From: Ciceribacter sp. L1K22
GTDB lineage: Bacteria > Pseudomonadota > Alphaproteobacteria > Rhizobiales > Rhizobiaceae
Assembly (NCBI RefSeq): GCF_017599385.1
Contig: NZ_JAGFPK010000002.1
Span: 868,001 to 932,000 of the forward strand
Length of the DNA: 64,000 nt
Reading direction: 5' to 3'
In this document: positions 41,308-50,223 of the stretch, piece after piece
How positions within the stretch are numbered: the stretch's first letter is position 1
How the letters are laid out: each line of letters begins with the position of its first letter
Translations under genes and position numbers: made by a program
The notes under the pieces: model-generated
The model's database searches: none
Seen by the model: the letters and a program-made list of their open reading frames with translations, nothing else
Told to the model about the DNA's origin: nothing

Positions 41308-42087
41308 TCAGACGCGCCGCTCGACCATCATCTTCTTGATCTCAGCAATCGCCTTGGCGGGGTTGAGCCCTTTCGGGCAGGTCTGAGCACAGTTCATGAT
41401 CGTGTGGCAACGATAGAGGCGGAAAGGATCTTCTAGATTGTCGAGTCTCTCTCCTGTGGCTTCATCGCGGCTATCGATCAGCCAGCGATACGCCTGCAGC
41501 AAAACCGCCGGACCCAGATAGCGGTCTCCGTTCCACCAATAGCTCGGACAGGATGTCGAGCAGCAGGCACAAAGGATGCACTCGTAGAGTCCATCCAACT
41601 TGAGCCGGTCATCATGGCTTTGCCGCCATTCTTTCGCAGGCGTCGGCGAAACAGTCTTGAGCCAAGGCTCGATCGAGCGGTGCTGGGCGTAGAAGTTGGT
41701 GAGATCAGGTACCAGGTCCTTGACCACCGGCATGTGGGGTAGCGGGTATACCTTTACGGTCCCGTTTATGTCGTCCATGCCCTTGGTGCAGGCGAGAGTG
41801 TTTGTTCCGTCGATGTTCATCGCGCAGGAACCGCAAATGCCTTCGCGACAGGAACGCCGCAGTGTCAGCGTCGGGTCGACCTTGTTCTTGATGTAGAGGA
41901 GCCCGTCGAGGACCATCGGTCCGCAGTCGTCGACGTCAATATAGTAGGTGTCGATCCGCGGATTGGCGCCATCGTCGGGGTTCCAGCGATAGATGCGGTA
42001 CTCCCGGACATTCTTCGCACCCTCCGGCTTGGGCCATACCTTGCCCTCGGTCATCTGTGAGTTCTTGGGAAGTGCAAGTTCAACCAT
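41308..42087 (-). CDS. sdhB: Succinate dehydrogenase iron-sulfur subunit
   Basis: 259 aa carrying three clusters: [2Fe-2S] in CREGICGSC, [4Fe-4S] in [12 protein letters not shown] and [3Fe-4S] in [14 protein letters not shown]. It joins SdhA to the membrane anchors SdhC/SdhD and feeds ubiquinone. It is separated from sdhA by about 2.5 kb that hold two unrelated genes on both strands, so it cannot simply be the last gene of an uninterrupted sdhCDAB transcript. GAGGAAAG precedes the ATG. Confidence 0.97.
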   Translation of the reverse strand: MVELALPKNSQMTEGKVWPKPEGAKNVREYRIYRWNPDDGANPRIDTYYIDVDDCGPMVLDGLLYIKNKVDPTLTLRRSCREGICGSCAMNIDGTNTLACTKGMDDINGTVKVYPLPHMPVVKDLVPDLTNFYAQHRSIEPWLKTVSPTPAKEWRQSHDDRLKLDGLYECILCACCSTSCPSYWWNGDRYLGPAVLLQAYRWLIDSRDEATGERLDNLEDPFRLYRCHTIMNCAQTCPKGLNPAKAIAEIKKMMVERRV

Positions 42088-42170
42088 GTTAGTCTTTCCT
42101 CGCGTATGAGTCGAATTCAGATGTCAGCCGGTCGGTCCGGCGGTGAATGTCCGCGTGCTTCGCCACCAGT

Positions 42171-43349
42171 TCATGAGATTTGAACATGAACCTCTCCATT
42201 TTCAGCGTCACGGAGTGGGCTACAAGGCAAGCTTCTCCGCCCTTCTAGGTAGGCAGAGGTAAGACGAAGGGTATCCTGACGAGCGATTAAAGCGTCAGCG
42301 ATCTGCGTCTCTCCTAAAGCGCTCAGGCTGACGGCATAGTGCTTAATTCGAGCATCCTTGACAAACGATGCGACCTTGTTTCTGTCCGTGACCGGATAGA
42401 GCAGACTTCCCGACAGGACCGACAATATGACTCCGTGCAGCCGATTGGTGACCACCAACTGGGAAGCCTTAACTTCAGAAACAAAGCCCTGCCAGGTCGA
42501 CGGAGCCCAATAGCCGACACCGAGTTCTCGTCTCAGTCGTTCCAGATTTTCTTTGTCCTCGATCTCGCAAGTTGTGATTGCCTCAACCTTGTAGCCGGCT
42601 GATTTCAGCGTCGAGGCAGCAGCTGCGATATTCGCATAGTTTCCCGTAACAGCGAGAAGAACACGGCTTGCATCACGTCCCTCCGCAGGCGGGATTTTGG
42701 AAACTTCTGTTTCCAGCGCGAATACGCTGTCAGCACCGACCGCGGACGCTACGCCAAATTTCGCCAGGAAATCGGCGGAAGTGACGTCACGAACAACCAG
42801 CGGCTCACTTAGCAAGGAGAAGAGCTCCTTGATCTGCTGTGGCGAATAGAGTTTCGAAAGTTTCGGCTTTATGGAGAACGGAAAACAATAGACGGGAACG
42901 CCAAGCCCACGCAAAGCCTTCAGCGAAGCAAACATCAGGGCCCCGAGTCCGCGACCGTTCCATTGCTCGCCACCGGCCACATAGACGGCGCTGTATTTTG
43001 AGAAGCTGCGGAAATCCTTGGTCCACTTTTCTGCGGATGCACGGATGACGGCTGCCAATCCACCGGGAAGCACGCCCAGTTTCAAAGCCATCATTGTAAG
43101 CTTCCCTGGCTTCGAACCGTAGGACGGACCACAATATTCGTACGTCGGAGCAGCAAGACGGAAAGCTTCCATCCGCTTCGCATCGTCACGTCTCATGGGA
43201 TGAGAGTAGACGTGAATGGAGGTGCCGGGGTTCTTATTCCCCAAACCAAGAAGCATGGCGTGGAGAATCGCGAAGTCGCCAAGGTTGCCCTTCATGTTTG
43301 CAAAGATAACGGCAATGGGCTGCTTGGATGTTTCGTCCATTTCCGTCAT
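42171..43349 (-). CDS. Polysaccharide pyruvyl transferase family protein
   Basis: 392 aa of the WcaK/CsaB-type group that adds ketal pyruvate to sugars in surface polysaccharides. The N-terminus IFANMKGNLGDFAILHAML, the central YVAGGEQWNG and the C-terminal block VVTNRLHGVILSVLSGSL (conserved RLHG with the active His) support this. No membrane segment is evident, so it is cytoplasmic. It lies between sdhA and sdhB, 83 bp ahead of sdhB on the same strand, and diverges from the ELM1-like gene. The start could be ATG 43349 or 43340. The acceptor glycan is unknown. Confidence 0.78.
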   Translation of the reverse strand: MTEMDETSKQPIAVIFANMKGNLGDFAILHAMLLGLGNKNPGTSIHVYSHPMRRDDAKRMEAFRLAAPTYEYCGPSYGSKPGKLTMMALKLGVLPGGLAAVIRASAEKWTKDFRSFSKYSAVYVAGGEQWNGRGLGALMFASLKALRGLGVPVYCFPFSIKPKLSKLYSPQQIKELFSLLSEPLVVRDVTSADFLAKFGVASAVGADSVFALETEVSKIPPAEGRDASRVLLAVTGNYANIAAAASTLKSAGYKVEAITTCEIEDKENLERLRRELGVGYWAPSTWQGFVSEVKASQLVVTNRLHGVILSVLSGSLLYPVTDRNKVASFVKDARIKHYAVSLSALGETQIADALIARQDTLRLTSAYLEGRRSLPCSPLRDAENGEVHVQIS

Positions 43350-43393
43350 ATCCGTTTATTCACCAAAGACGTTCGAACAGCGCAGGTCAGTTG

Positions 43394-44479
43394 ATGCGTA
43401 TCTGGATTGTTGAAACGGGCCTTCAAGGCGTTACTAACCAATGCATGGGTCTCGCGCGGGCTATCGCGACCCGCATTCCCTCCGAGATCGTCATCGTTCG
43501 AAAGACGATAAGGAGCAAGCGTATCCGCCCGTTGATCAACTGGGCACTGAACCACGGCTTCATCGGCTCGTCTCGGAACGATCTTCTGTCCCGCATTCTT
43601 GAATATCTGCTTTACAGAGGAACAACACTCAGGCTCGAAAAGCCGGATGTCGTCATAACTGCCCTTGCGCGTTCCGAATATACGGCTGCGCTCTTCGGCG
43701 GACAGCAAGGTGCCTTTACGATCCACATTGGCTGGCCGCTCAATCTCCCGGCATCCCGTTTTGACTTTCTCGCGCTGATCGCCGAAGAGAACGTCGATAC
43801 AGGCTGCACGCCGCACGTCAAACTGCCCATCTACCCGACACCCGTCTTGCGTCGCGACATCGACAGCATGTCCACTAAGAACCTTGCCGACCAAAAGCGA
43901 CGATGGGCGGTATTGATCGGTGGAGATGGAGCAGGATACCGATATACCAAGACGGACTGGGACCAAATAGCGAGCGGTCTGACGCAATTGGCAACGCGCC
44001 TTGACGCACGCCTTCTCGTCACGACGTCGCGTCGAACGGGCAACGACACTGAAAGGCGATTGTCCTCGGCTTTTCCGGCGTCGGTTTTCGAACAAGCTGT
44101 TTGGTATGGCAGCAACCCTGAAGCGGTTATTTCCACCTATCTTGCAAAATGCGAACTTGTCTTTTGCACGGCTGACAGCCGTTCCATGGTCGCTGACGCC
44201 ATCGCCGCGGGCCGCCCCGTCTACGCGATCGATCATCCCGACGCAGCAAAGGACGCGATCCACCAAAAGTTCCTTGCCATCCATGAACAAACTCAACGCC
44301 TTCGCGCCATAGATGTTGGTCGCCTGGGGCAGATTGACGTTGATGCAGACCTTCTTCACCACTTCAAACCCCTGCCAAGCTGCTGGTCGGAAGAGTTTCT
44401 CGAGGCTCTCTTCAAAACCGACTTCCCTCGACGATTCCTCACAGACAGCACGTCCTATCGCGTCGACCAGCGGCATTGA
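43394..44479 (+). CDS. ELM1-like (mitochondrial fission ELM1 family, DUF1022) protein
   Basis: 361 aa, starting MRIWIVETGLQGVTNQCMGL, the N-terminal pattern of the ELM1/COG3660 family. The C-terminal half has VLIGGDGAGYRYT, LLVTTSRRTGNDTE and FCTADSRSMVADAIAAGRPV, which resemble a GT-B glycosyltransferase nucleotide-sugar site. Plant ELM1 recruits a dynamin for mitochondrial fission; the bacterial function is unknown, but a glycosyltransferase-type role fits the neighbouring pyruvyl transferase gene. The ATG at 43394 is only 44 bp from the divergent gene. It is the sole plus-strand gene inside the sdh locus. Confidence 0.75.
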   Translation: MRIWIVETGLQGVTNQCMGLARAIATRIPSEIVIVRKTIRSKRIRPLINWALNHGFIGSSRNDLLSRILEYLLYRGTTLRLEKPDVVITALARSEYTAALFGGQQGAFTIHIGWPLNLPASRFDFLALIAEENVDTGCTPHVKLPIYPTPVLRRDIDSMSTKNLADQKRRWAVLIGGDGAGYRYTKTDWDQIASGLTQLATRLDARLLVTTSRRTGNDTERRLSSAFPASVFEQAVWYGSNPEAVISTYLAKCELVFCTADSRSMVADAIAAGRPVYAIDHPDAAKDAIHQKFLAIHEQTQRLRAIDVGRLGQIDVDADLLHHFKPLPSCWSEEFLEALFKTDFPRRFLTDSTSYRVDQRH

Positions 44480-44490
44480 GACGAGACGGC

Positions 44491-44520
44491 GCAAATGTTT
44501 GGCAGCCAGTCTGCATTTGC
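44491..44520. repeat. Inverted repeat between the ELM1-like gene and sdhA
   Basis: GCAAATG (44491-44497) and CATTTGC (44514-44520) pair across a 16-nt loop in the 66-bp convergent gap. No U-run, so at best a weak bidirectional terminator. Confidence 0.35.
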
Positions 44521-44545
44521 TTCCAGCCTTTGCGCAGCAACTCCA

Positions 44546-46387
44546 TCAGTACACACGAGCCTTGGGCTCAATCTTCTTCGGATCGATGCCATCAGCGATC
44601 AAGTCGGTGTGAACCGGTCGATAATCTAGCTTGACGTCGCCCGCTTCCGAAACCCACGCCAGCGTATGCTTGCGCCAGTTCACATCGTCGCGGCCACCCA
44701 ACGGGCCGGTCGCGTAATCCTCACGGGCGTGCGAGCCGCGGCTTTCCTTGCGGGCTTCAGCGCCATAGACCGTGGTAATGGCGTTCGCCATAAGGTTATG
44801 CAGTTCCAGCGTTTCGACGAGATCCGAGTTCCAGATCATCGAACGGTCGGTCACCTTTACGTCCGGCAGCTCCTTCCAGATCGCCGAAAGGCGCTTGCAA
44901 CCCGATTCCAGCGACTCTTGCGTGCGGAAGACCGCGGCATCCTCCTGCATGGCCCGCTGCATCTTGTCCCGCAGCACGGCGGTAGGGGTAGAACCGCTGG
45001 CGTGCCGCAGACCGTCGAAACGCTCCATGATTTTGTCGCACGCTGTGGTGTTGAGAGCGGGAATCGGCTCCGACTTGTCAATGATCTGACCGGCGCGAAT
45101 TGCAGCTGCGCGGCCGAACACGACCAAGTCGATGAGCGAGTTGGAGCCCAGTCGGTTTGCACCATGAACGGATGCACAGCCCGCCTCACCGACAGCCATC
45201 AGACCGGGAGCAATACGCTCGGGATTGGCGCTGTCGGCGTTCAACACCTCGCCCCAATAGTTCGTCGGAATGCCGCCCATGTTGTAGTGAACCGTCGGCA
45301 GGACTGGGATCGGCTCGCGCGTCACGTCGACACCCGCAAAAATTTTGGCCGATTCGGAAATTCCCGGCAGACGCTCGTGCAAAACGGCCGGATCCAGGTG
45401 GTCGAGATGCAGGAAGATGTGGTCCTTGTTCTTGCCGACGCCGCGGCCTTCACGGATTTCCATCGTCATGCAACGCGAAACCACGTCACGCGAGGCGAGG
45501 TCCTTCGCGGAGGGCGCATAACGCTCCATAAAGCGCTCGCCCTCGGAATTGACGAGGTAACCGCCTTCGCCGCGCGCACCCTCGGTAATCAGACAGCCAG
45601 CGCCATAGATGCCCGTCGGATGGAACTGGACGAATTCCATGTCCTGTAGCGGAAGGCCGGCGCGCGCGATCATGCCGCCGCCGTCGCCGGTGCAGGTGTG
45701 AGCCGAAGTCGCCGAGAAATAGGCGCGGCCATAGCCACCGGTCGCCAGCACCACCATCTTGGCCGCGAAACGATGGATCGTGCCATCGTCAAGGTTCCAG
45801 GCGACGACGCCTGTGCAGCGACCGTCATCCGACATGATCAGATCGAGTGCGAAATACTCGATGAAGAATTCGGCATTGTTGCGCAGCGATTGGCCATAAA
45901 GCGTGTGCAGGATGGCGTGGCCAGTACGGTCGGCAGCGGCGCAGGTACGCTGTACCGGAGGGCCGTCGCCATAGTTCTGCATGTGGCCGCCGAACGGGCG
46001 CTGATAGATCTTGCCTTCCTCATTACGGGAGAAAGGAACGCCGTAATGCTCCAACTCATAGACAGCCTTCGGCGCTTCCATGGCCAAATACTGCATGGCG
46101 TCAACGTCACCAAGCCAGTCGGAACCCTTGACAGTGTCGTACAGATGCCACTGCCAGCAATCCGGCGTCATGTTGTTGAGCGATGCTGCGATGCCGCCCT
46201 GCGCCGCGACGGTATGGGAGCGGGTCGGGAAGACCTTGGTGATGCAAGCCGTCTTGAAGCCCTGTTCGGCCATGCCGAGCGTCGCGCGGAGTCCTGCGCC
46301 ACCGGCACCAACCACAATAACGTCATAGGAATGATCAACGTAGGTGTACGCCTTGCCGTTGACAGCGGGAGAAGATGAGCTTGCCAT
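44546..46387 (-). CDS. sdhA: Succinate dehydrogenase flavoprotein subunit
   Basis: Catalytic subunit of complex II, 613 aa. FAD fold [14 protein letters not shown], the covalent FAD histidine in [11 protein letters not shown] and the active-site block [11 protein letters not shown] are present. It starts 6 bp after sdhD. Its downstream partner sdhB is displaced, and the gene immediately beyond its stop is convergent. Confidence 0.97.
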   Translation of the reverse strand: MASSSSPAVNGKAYTYVDHSYDVIVVGAGGAGLRATLGMAEQGFKTACITKVFPTRSHTVAAQGGIAASLNNMTPDCWQWHLYDTVKGSDWLGDVDAMQYLAMEAPKAVYELEHYGVPFSRNEEGKIYQRPFGGHMQNYGDGPPVQRTCAAADRTGHAILHTLYGQSLRNNAEFFIEYFALDLIMSDDGRCTGVVAWNLDDGTIHRFAAKMVVLATGGYGRAYFSATSAHTCTGDGGGMIARAGLPLQDMEFVQFHPTGIYGAGCLITEGARGEGGYLVNSEGERFMERYAPSAKDLASRDVVSRCMTMEIREGRGVGKNKDHIFLHLDHLDPAVLHERLPGISESAKIFAGVDVTREPIPVLPTVHYNMGGIPTNYWGEVLNADSANPERIAPGLMAVGEAGCASVHGANRLGSNSLIDLVVFGRAAAIRAGQIIDKSEPIPALNTTACDKIMERFDGLRHASGSTPTAVLRDKMQRAMQEDAAVFRTQESLESGCKRLSAIWKELPDVKVTDRSMIWNSDLVETLELHNLMANAITTVYGAEARKESRGSHAREDYATGPLGGRDDVNWRKHTLAWVSEAGDVKLDYRPVHTDLIADGIDPKKIEPKARVY

Positions 46388-46393
46388 GATGAA

Positions 46394-46774
46394 TTATCCT
46401 ACGAACGCGATCTTCAGGATGGCGAAAAGACAGAGGCCGCCAACCAGAAGCGCGAAGAAAGTGTTCAGCATCAAAAGCAGAACCTTGATGCCTTCAGCGT
46501 GGATATAGTCCTCGATGATAACCTGCATACCGAGCTTCATATGAATTAGACCGGAAATCAGCACGAAGGCCATGAGCACGGCCACGATCGGATTAGCGAG
46601 AGAAGCGACGACATCCTGGTAGGGTGCGCCGACATGCACGAGCAGGAAGAGGACGAAGAAGATAATGAGCGGGACATTGGCAACCGCTGTCAGTCTCTGT
46701 CGCCAGAAATGTTCCGTTCCGTCCTTTGCGGAACCGAGCCCGCGGACTTTTGAAAGGGGAGTACGCATTTCCAT
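46394..46774 (-). CDS. sdhD: Succinate dehydrogenase membrane anchor subunit
   Basis: 126 aa with three hydrophobic helices. [15 protein letters not shown] carries the heme-ligand His and the Asp-Tyr quinone-site pair. It lies between sdhC and sdhA with short gaps. ATG at 46774. Confidence 0.94.
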   Translation of the reverse strand: MEMRTPLSKVRGLGSAKDGTEHFWRQRLTAVANVPLIIFFVLFLLVHVGAPYQDVVASLANPIVAVLMAFVLISGLIHMKLGMQVIIEDYIHAEGIKVLLLMLNTFFALLVGGLCLFAILKIAFVG

Positions 46775-46789
46775 GAAGAACGGCCCTTT

Positions 46790-47182
46790 TTAGCGGATGA
46801 GATAGCCAATGACCCAGATCAAGATCGTCAGAACGACAGAACCGGCGAGTGTTGCCTTGGCAAGCCGGGTTGAGAATTCCTTTTCGAATCCGTAGCCCAG
46901 ATCCCACATAAAGTGGCGAATACCGCCCAGCATGTGATGGACAAGCGCCCAAGTATACCCGAACAACACCAATCGGCCGAGGATCGTACCAAACGCCCAG
47001 TTGACCCATTCGAAATAGCTTGCTCCCGTGGAGGCAGCGATAAGCCACCAGGCAACCAGAATGGTACCAAAATACAGCGCCCCGCCTGTGATGCGATGCA
47101 TTATCGACATCACCATCGTGGGGATAGGCTTGTAAATTTGAAGATGCGGCGACAGGGGCCGGTTTTTTGTCACATTCGCCAT
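46790..47182 (-). CDS. sdhC: Succinate dehydrogenase cytochrome b556 subunit
   Basis: 130 aa with three hydrophobic helices. RPLSPHLQIYKP and the SIMHRITG motif are signatures. The heme-ligand His lies in VHHMLGGIRHFMWD. First gene of sdhCDA. The 286-bp upstream region (47183-47468) holds short inverted repeats such as CACCAA-N4-TTGGTG and GGGGA-N7-TCCCC, no gene, and the CtrA-like box near its far end. Confidence 0.95.
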   Translation of the reverse strand: MANVTKNRPLSPHLQIYKPIPTMVMSIMHRITGGALYFGTILVAWWLIAASTGASYFEWVNWAFGTILGRLVLFGYTWALVHHMLGGIRHFMWDLGYGFEKEFSTRLAKATLAGSVVLTILIWVIGYLIR

Positions 47183-47431
47183 CTAAACCTCGCGGCGTCT
47201 CGATGCGGTCCGAGATTTCGGACATTTCGGTAGCAAGTCACCAAGCTTTTGGTGCATCGCATCAGGGGGACGTTTAATCCCCGATCCCCTCGACGACAAG
47301 CACATTCGCCTGACGATTTCAATTTAATCGATTCGAGTGAATAGAACTTTAGCCTCACACTCCACCGACCTAGTCTTTACGAAAAAACCCAGCAAGTGGA
47401 TGACTTTAGCAACCATATCCTGCATGGTGGC

Positions 47432-47447
47432 TTAACATTTTGTTAAC
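47432..47447 (+). promoter_or_regulatory. CtrA-type box TTAA-N7-TTAAC
   Basis: TTAACATTTTGTTAAC matches the full CtrA consensus TTAA-N7-TTAAC exactly. It is 21 bp upstream of the secreted-protein start at 47469, and about 250 bp upstream of sdhC on the other strand. Spacing that close to the ATG would suit repression or a leaderless-like short transcript as much as activation. Confidence 0.6.
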
Positions 47448-47468
47448 CCTCAGTTAGAGGTCAGACCC

Positions 47469-47810
47469 ATGCGCCTATCTTACTTTGCCGTTCTGTCGCT
47501 GGCCGTCATGTGTTTCTTGACAGCACCAATGACCGCAATGGCTACTGAGCGGCATGGACACCTTCACCGCGACGTGGCGGGCGGCAACGGTCTGCCGTCC
47601 GTCATCAAAGGTCTCGGCACATTCTCAGGTGCTATTTCTGCGACACGGATTAAGGGCAACGGTATCTATTTCTCTGTCCAGGCCTCGCCGCCGGCGATAC
47701 CGCCCGCATACCGCGCTCCAAAGGCACGAATTATCGAGGTGTCCGCAGAGGAAGGCGAAGCGGCCTGTTCATTCGAAGCCGGCGTATGCGTCATTCGTCC
47801 GGCAAACTGA
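47469..47810 (+). CDS. Small hypothetical secreted protein
   Basis: 113 aa with a signal peptide (SYFAVLSLAVMCFLTAPMTAMA, cleavage near residue 26). The mature chain is about 87 aa, Gly- and Pro-rich in the middle, with two cysteines near the end (ACSFEAGVCVI) that could form a disulfide. I do not recognise the family. AGAGG lies 8 nt before the ATG, and a CtrA-like box sits just upstream. Confidence 0.7.
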   Translation: MRLSYFAVLSLAVMCFLTAPMTAMATERHGHLHRDVAGGNGLPSVIKGLGTFSGAISATRIKGNGIYFSVQASPPAIPPAYRAPKARIIEVSAEEGEAACSFEAGVCVIRPAN

Positions 47811-47832
47811 ACGCTCAAGACGTATTAGCAGC

Positions 47833-48477
47833 CTAACTGAAGCGCCATACTGTTGTCTTCTTAACCTCACTATCCTCAAGCACGCGACTGACCGGTACCT
47901 CGTATACCGCAACGGCGGCGAGTCTGGTCTTCGGTAGATAGGTACGTCCCGGATCGCCCACCAGAATCTCGACACCTTTCGCTGCGAGGTATTCGAACCA
48001 TGAGACTATCCGGCCTGCCAGCGCAGCGTCGTAGAAAACATCACCGGCTAGAACAACGTCGAAATCAACATCTTTTCCCAGCAAGTCATCGCTCGAAAAG
48101 GTAACGGAAACATCGTTCAGAGAACAGTTCAGTTTTGTCGCCGATCGCGACCAAGGATCAATATCCGACGCCGTTACGTCGGAGGCGCCCGCAACTGCGG
48201 CCGCAATGGCCACAAGACCGGACCCGCTTGCAAAATCGAGTACTTTCTTTCCTCGAACCTTCTCCGGATGATCAAGAAGGTAGCGGGCCAAACCCTGGCC
48301 GCCTGCCCAGGCAAAGGCCCAGAAGGGTGGCGGAAGACCGATCGCCTCGAGGTCCTCTTCCGTTTTCTGCCAGAGATCGTGAACCTCACTGGCCAGATGA
48401 AGCTGAATTTCCGGTACATGCGGGGGCGACAGCACGCTAGTGTTACCCAGAATGAACCGCTCCGGCTCTGTTCTCAT
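47833..48477 (-). CDS. ETF-beta lysine methyltransferase-like protein (METTL20 family)
   Basis: 214-aa SAM-dependent class I methyltransferase. PPPFWAFAWAGGQGLARYLL matches the PFWAxxWxGG motif of the METTL20/ETFBKMT group, followed by the SAM loop VLDFASGSGLVAIAAAVAGA. A tumefaciens homologue is reported to methylate the beta subunit of electron transfer flavoprotein. I chose the ATG at 48477 (MRTEPERFILG); the frame extends 83 codons upstream inside the EVE gene. Last gene of the tsaD-gpsA operon. Confidence 0.82.
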   Translation of the reverse strand: MRTEPERFILGNTSVLSPPHVPEIQLHLASEVHDLWQKTEEDLEAIGLPPPFWAFAWAGGQGLARYLLDHPEKVRGKKVLDFASGSGLVAIAAAVAGASDVTASDIDPWSRSATKLNCSLNDVSVTFSSDDLLGKDVDFDVVLAGDVFYDAALAGRIVSWFEYLAAKGVEILVGDPGRTYLPKTRLAAVAVYEVPVSRVLEDSEVKKTTVWRFS

Positions 48478-48484
48478 AGACAGG

Positions 48485-48916
48485 TCAGCGCGGCGGGTTG
48501 TCGAGACCGCCCATTCGGCAAACCTCGATATACTCATCGTCCGTAACGGGTTGCACGGAAAGCCGCATGGACGTGACGAGCGACATTTTCGCAAGCTTTG
48601 GATTGGCCTTGATGTCTTTGAGGCTAACTGGCTTCGGCATGTCGCACACTGCGCGGATGTCGACACAATCCCAACGCGCGTCTCCGTCGGCGGTCGAGTC
48701 GGGATGGGAAAGAGCGCACACCTCAACGATACCGACGATTTCTAGGCCCTCGTTTGAGTGGTAGAAAAAGCCTTTGTCTCCAAGTTTCATGGCCCGCATG
48801 TTGTTGCGCGCAAGATAGTTTCGCACGCCAGACCATTCCTCGCCGGCCTCACCTTTGGCCTTCTGCATCTCCCATGACCATTTGAAGGGTTCGGATTTGT
48901 AGAGCCAGAAAGCCAT
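48485..48916 (-). CDS. EVE-domain protein
   Basis: 143 aa consisting of one EVE (PUA-like) domain: MAFWLYKSEPFKWSW and VRNYLARNNMRAM are typical, as is DKGFFYHSNE. EVE domains recognise modified bases in DNA or RNA. It starts 3 bp after the YciI gene and ends 7 bp before the methyltransferase, so it is tightly cotranscribed. Target unknown. Confidence 0.9.
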   Translation of the reverse strand: MAFWLYKSEPFKWSWEMQKAKGEAGEEWSGVRNYLARNNMRAMKLGDKGFFYHSNEGLEIVGIVEVCALSHPDSTADGDARWDCVDIRAVCDMPKPVSLKDIKANPKLAKMSLVTSMRLSVQPVTDDEYIEVCRMGGLDNPPR

Positions 48917-48919
48917 CTC

Positions 48920-49213
48920 TTACGCCTCCGGATTGTTGAACACCCAGTTGTAGGGTTTGATCTCCACCTTGTCGAACAATCCGGCCTTGGCATAGGGATC
49001 TGCCTCCGAGATGGTCCGCGCCGCCTCAATGTTTTCGGCCGAAACGATCACGAGGCTACCACATGGTTTTCCATCCGGATCGAGGAACGGGCCGGCGATC
49101 TTTAGCGTACCAGCGGTATTCAGCGCGTTCAGCCATTCGACATGGGCCGGACGTGTGTCCATCCTGACGTTGAGATGCCCAGGTTTATCCGTGCAGAGAA
49201 AAGCAAACAGCAT
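48920..49213 (-). CDS. YciI-like protein
   Basis: 97-aa ferredoxin-like alpha/beta protein of the YciI/DGPF group: FLCTDKPGHLNVRM, ETH-type WLNALNTAGTLKIAGPFLD and PYAKAGLFDKVEIKPYNWVF are typical. The ATG at 49213 has AAGGAAG upstream; the frame begins 8 codons earlier. Enzymatic role unknown. Confidence 0.88.
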   Translation of the reverse strand: MLFAFLCTDKPGHLNVRMDTRPAHVEWLNALNTAGTLKIAGPFLDPDGKPCGSLVIVSAENIEAARTISEADPYAKAGLFDKVEIKPYNWVFNNPEA

Positions 49214-49233
49214 TCTATCTTCCTTCAACTGTA

Positions 49234-50223
49234 TCATTCGGTCGTGATCGGCCGAGTCATCAATTGTTCGATTGCAGACGGTATATCCAATCGACCGTCG
49301 ATGACGGCAGCCACGGCATCCGTAATTGGCATCGCGACTGACAGTCCGTCCGCAAGGCGCGCTGCGACCGTGGCGGTAAAAGCACCTTCGACGAGAATTC
49401 CGCTCGAGAAATCGATGGCGTCACCATGCCCGAGAGAAATGCCGAAGCGAAGATTGCGGGACTGATGGCTTGTCGCCGTCAACACAAGATCGCCCAGTCC
49501 AGACAACCCCGCGACCGTCTCCGGCCTGCCACCCTTGGCGGCGACAAATCGAGACATCTCCGCCAGCCCCCTGGCGATCAGGGCGGCACGCGCGGACTCT
49601 CCTAAACCCTTACCCTCCACAATTCCACAGGCGATGGCGAGGACATTCTTGAGCGCTCCGCCAAGCTGCGCGCCGACGCGATCCGGTGATGCGTACAATC
49701 GGAAGGTTCGACTTGAAAGCATCCGTGCCAGATATTCGGCTTTGCCGAGGTCCGTTGCGGCGAGAACCATGGCTGTTGGAAGACCTTTGGCGATATCGGT
49801 GGCAAACCCAGGGCCGGATAACACCGCGATGTCGTGGTTGGGGACTGCCTGCTCAAGGACCTCGGTCAACAGGCGCGTCGAGGTCCGGTCGATGCCTTTG
49901 GCGCACGTGACAATGCTCGCCTTAGGCGAAAAATAGGGACCGTATTGCAATGCTGCATCCGCGTGTGCCTGGGATGGGACAGCCATCAGCACGATGTCGG
50001 CCTGTTGTAGCACGTCTGGTTCGCTGGAATACTTGAGCGAATCAGGAAGGAGAATGCCGGGCAGCGCGGCATCGTGAACGCCTTCCATTCCGAGATCTGC
50101 CATCAGCGCGGCATCGCGTCCCAAAAGCGTAACGTCTGCTTTGCCTTCCAGCGCGACGACAGTTGCAAGTGCGGTACCGAATGCTCCGGCACCGATAATA
50201 ACAATTTTCGGACGTGTGCTCAT
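49234..50223 (-). CDS. gpsA: Glycerol-3-phosphate dehydrogenase (NAD(P)+)
   Basis: 329 aa. It makes sn-glycerol-3-phosphate for phospholipids. Rossmann motif [30 protein letters not shown] and the [16 protein letters not shown] block are family signatures. The ATG at 50223 overlaps the tsaD stop as ATGA; the longer open frame to 50424 lies inside tsaD and is not real. Confidence 0.96.
   Translation of the reverse strand: MSTRPKIVIIGAGAFGTALATVVALEGKADVTLLGRDAALMADLGMEGVHDAALPGILLPDSLKYSSEPDVLQQADIVLMAVPSQAHADAALQYGPYFSPKASIVTCAKGIDRTSTRLLTEVLEQAVPNHDIAVLSGPGFATDIAKGLPTAMVLAATDLGKAEYLARMLSSRTFRLYASPDRVGAQLGGALKNVLAIACGIVEGKGLGESARAALIARGLAEMSRFVAAKGGRPETVAGLSGLGDLVLTATSHQSRNLRFGISLGHGDAIDFSSGILVEGAFTATVAARLADGLSVAMPITDAVAAVIDGRLDIPSAIEQLMTRPITTE

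Noticed and set aside
43346..44494. 382-codon minus-strand frame opposite the ELM1-like gene, which would keep the sdh locus on one strand
   Set aside because: The plus-strand product matches the ELM1 family pattern and has sensible motifs; the minus-strand product is compositionally odd and has no recognisable motif.
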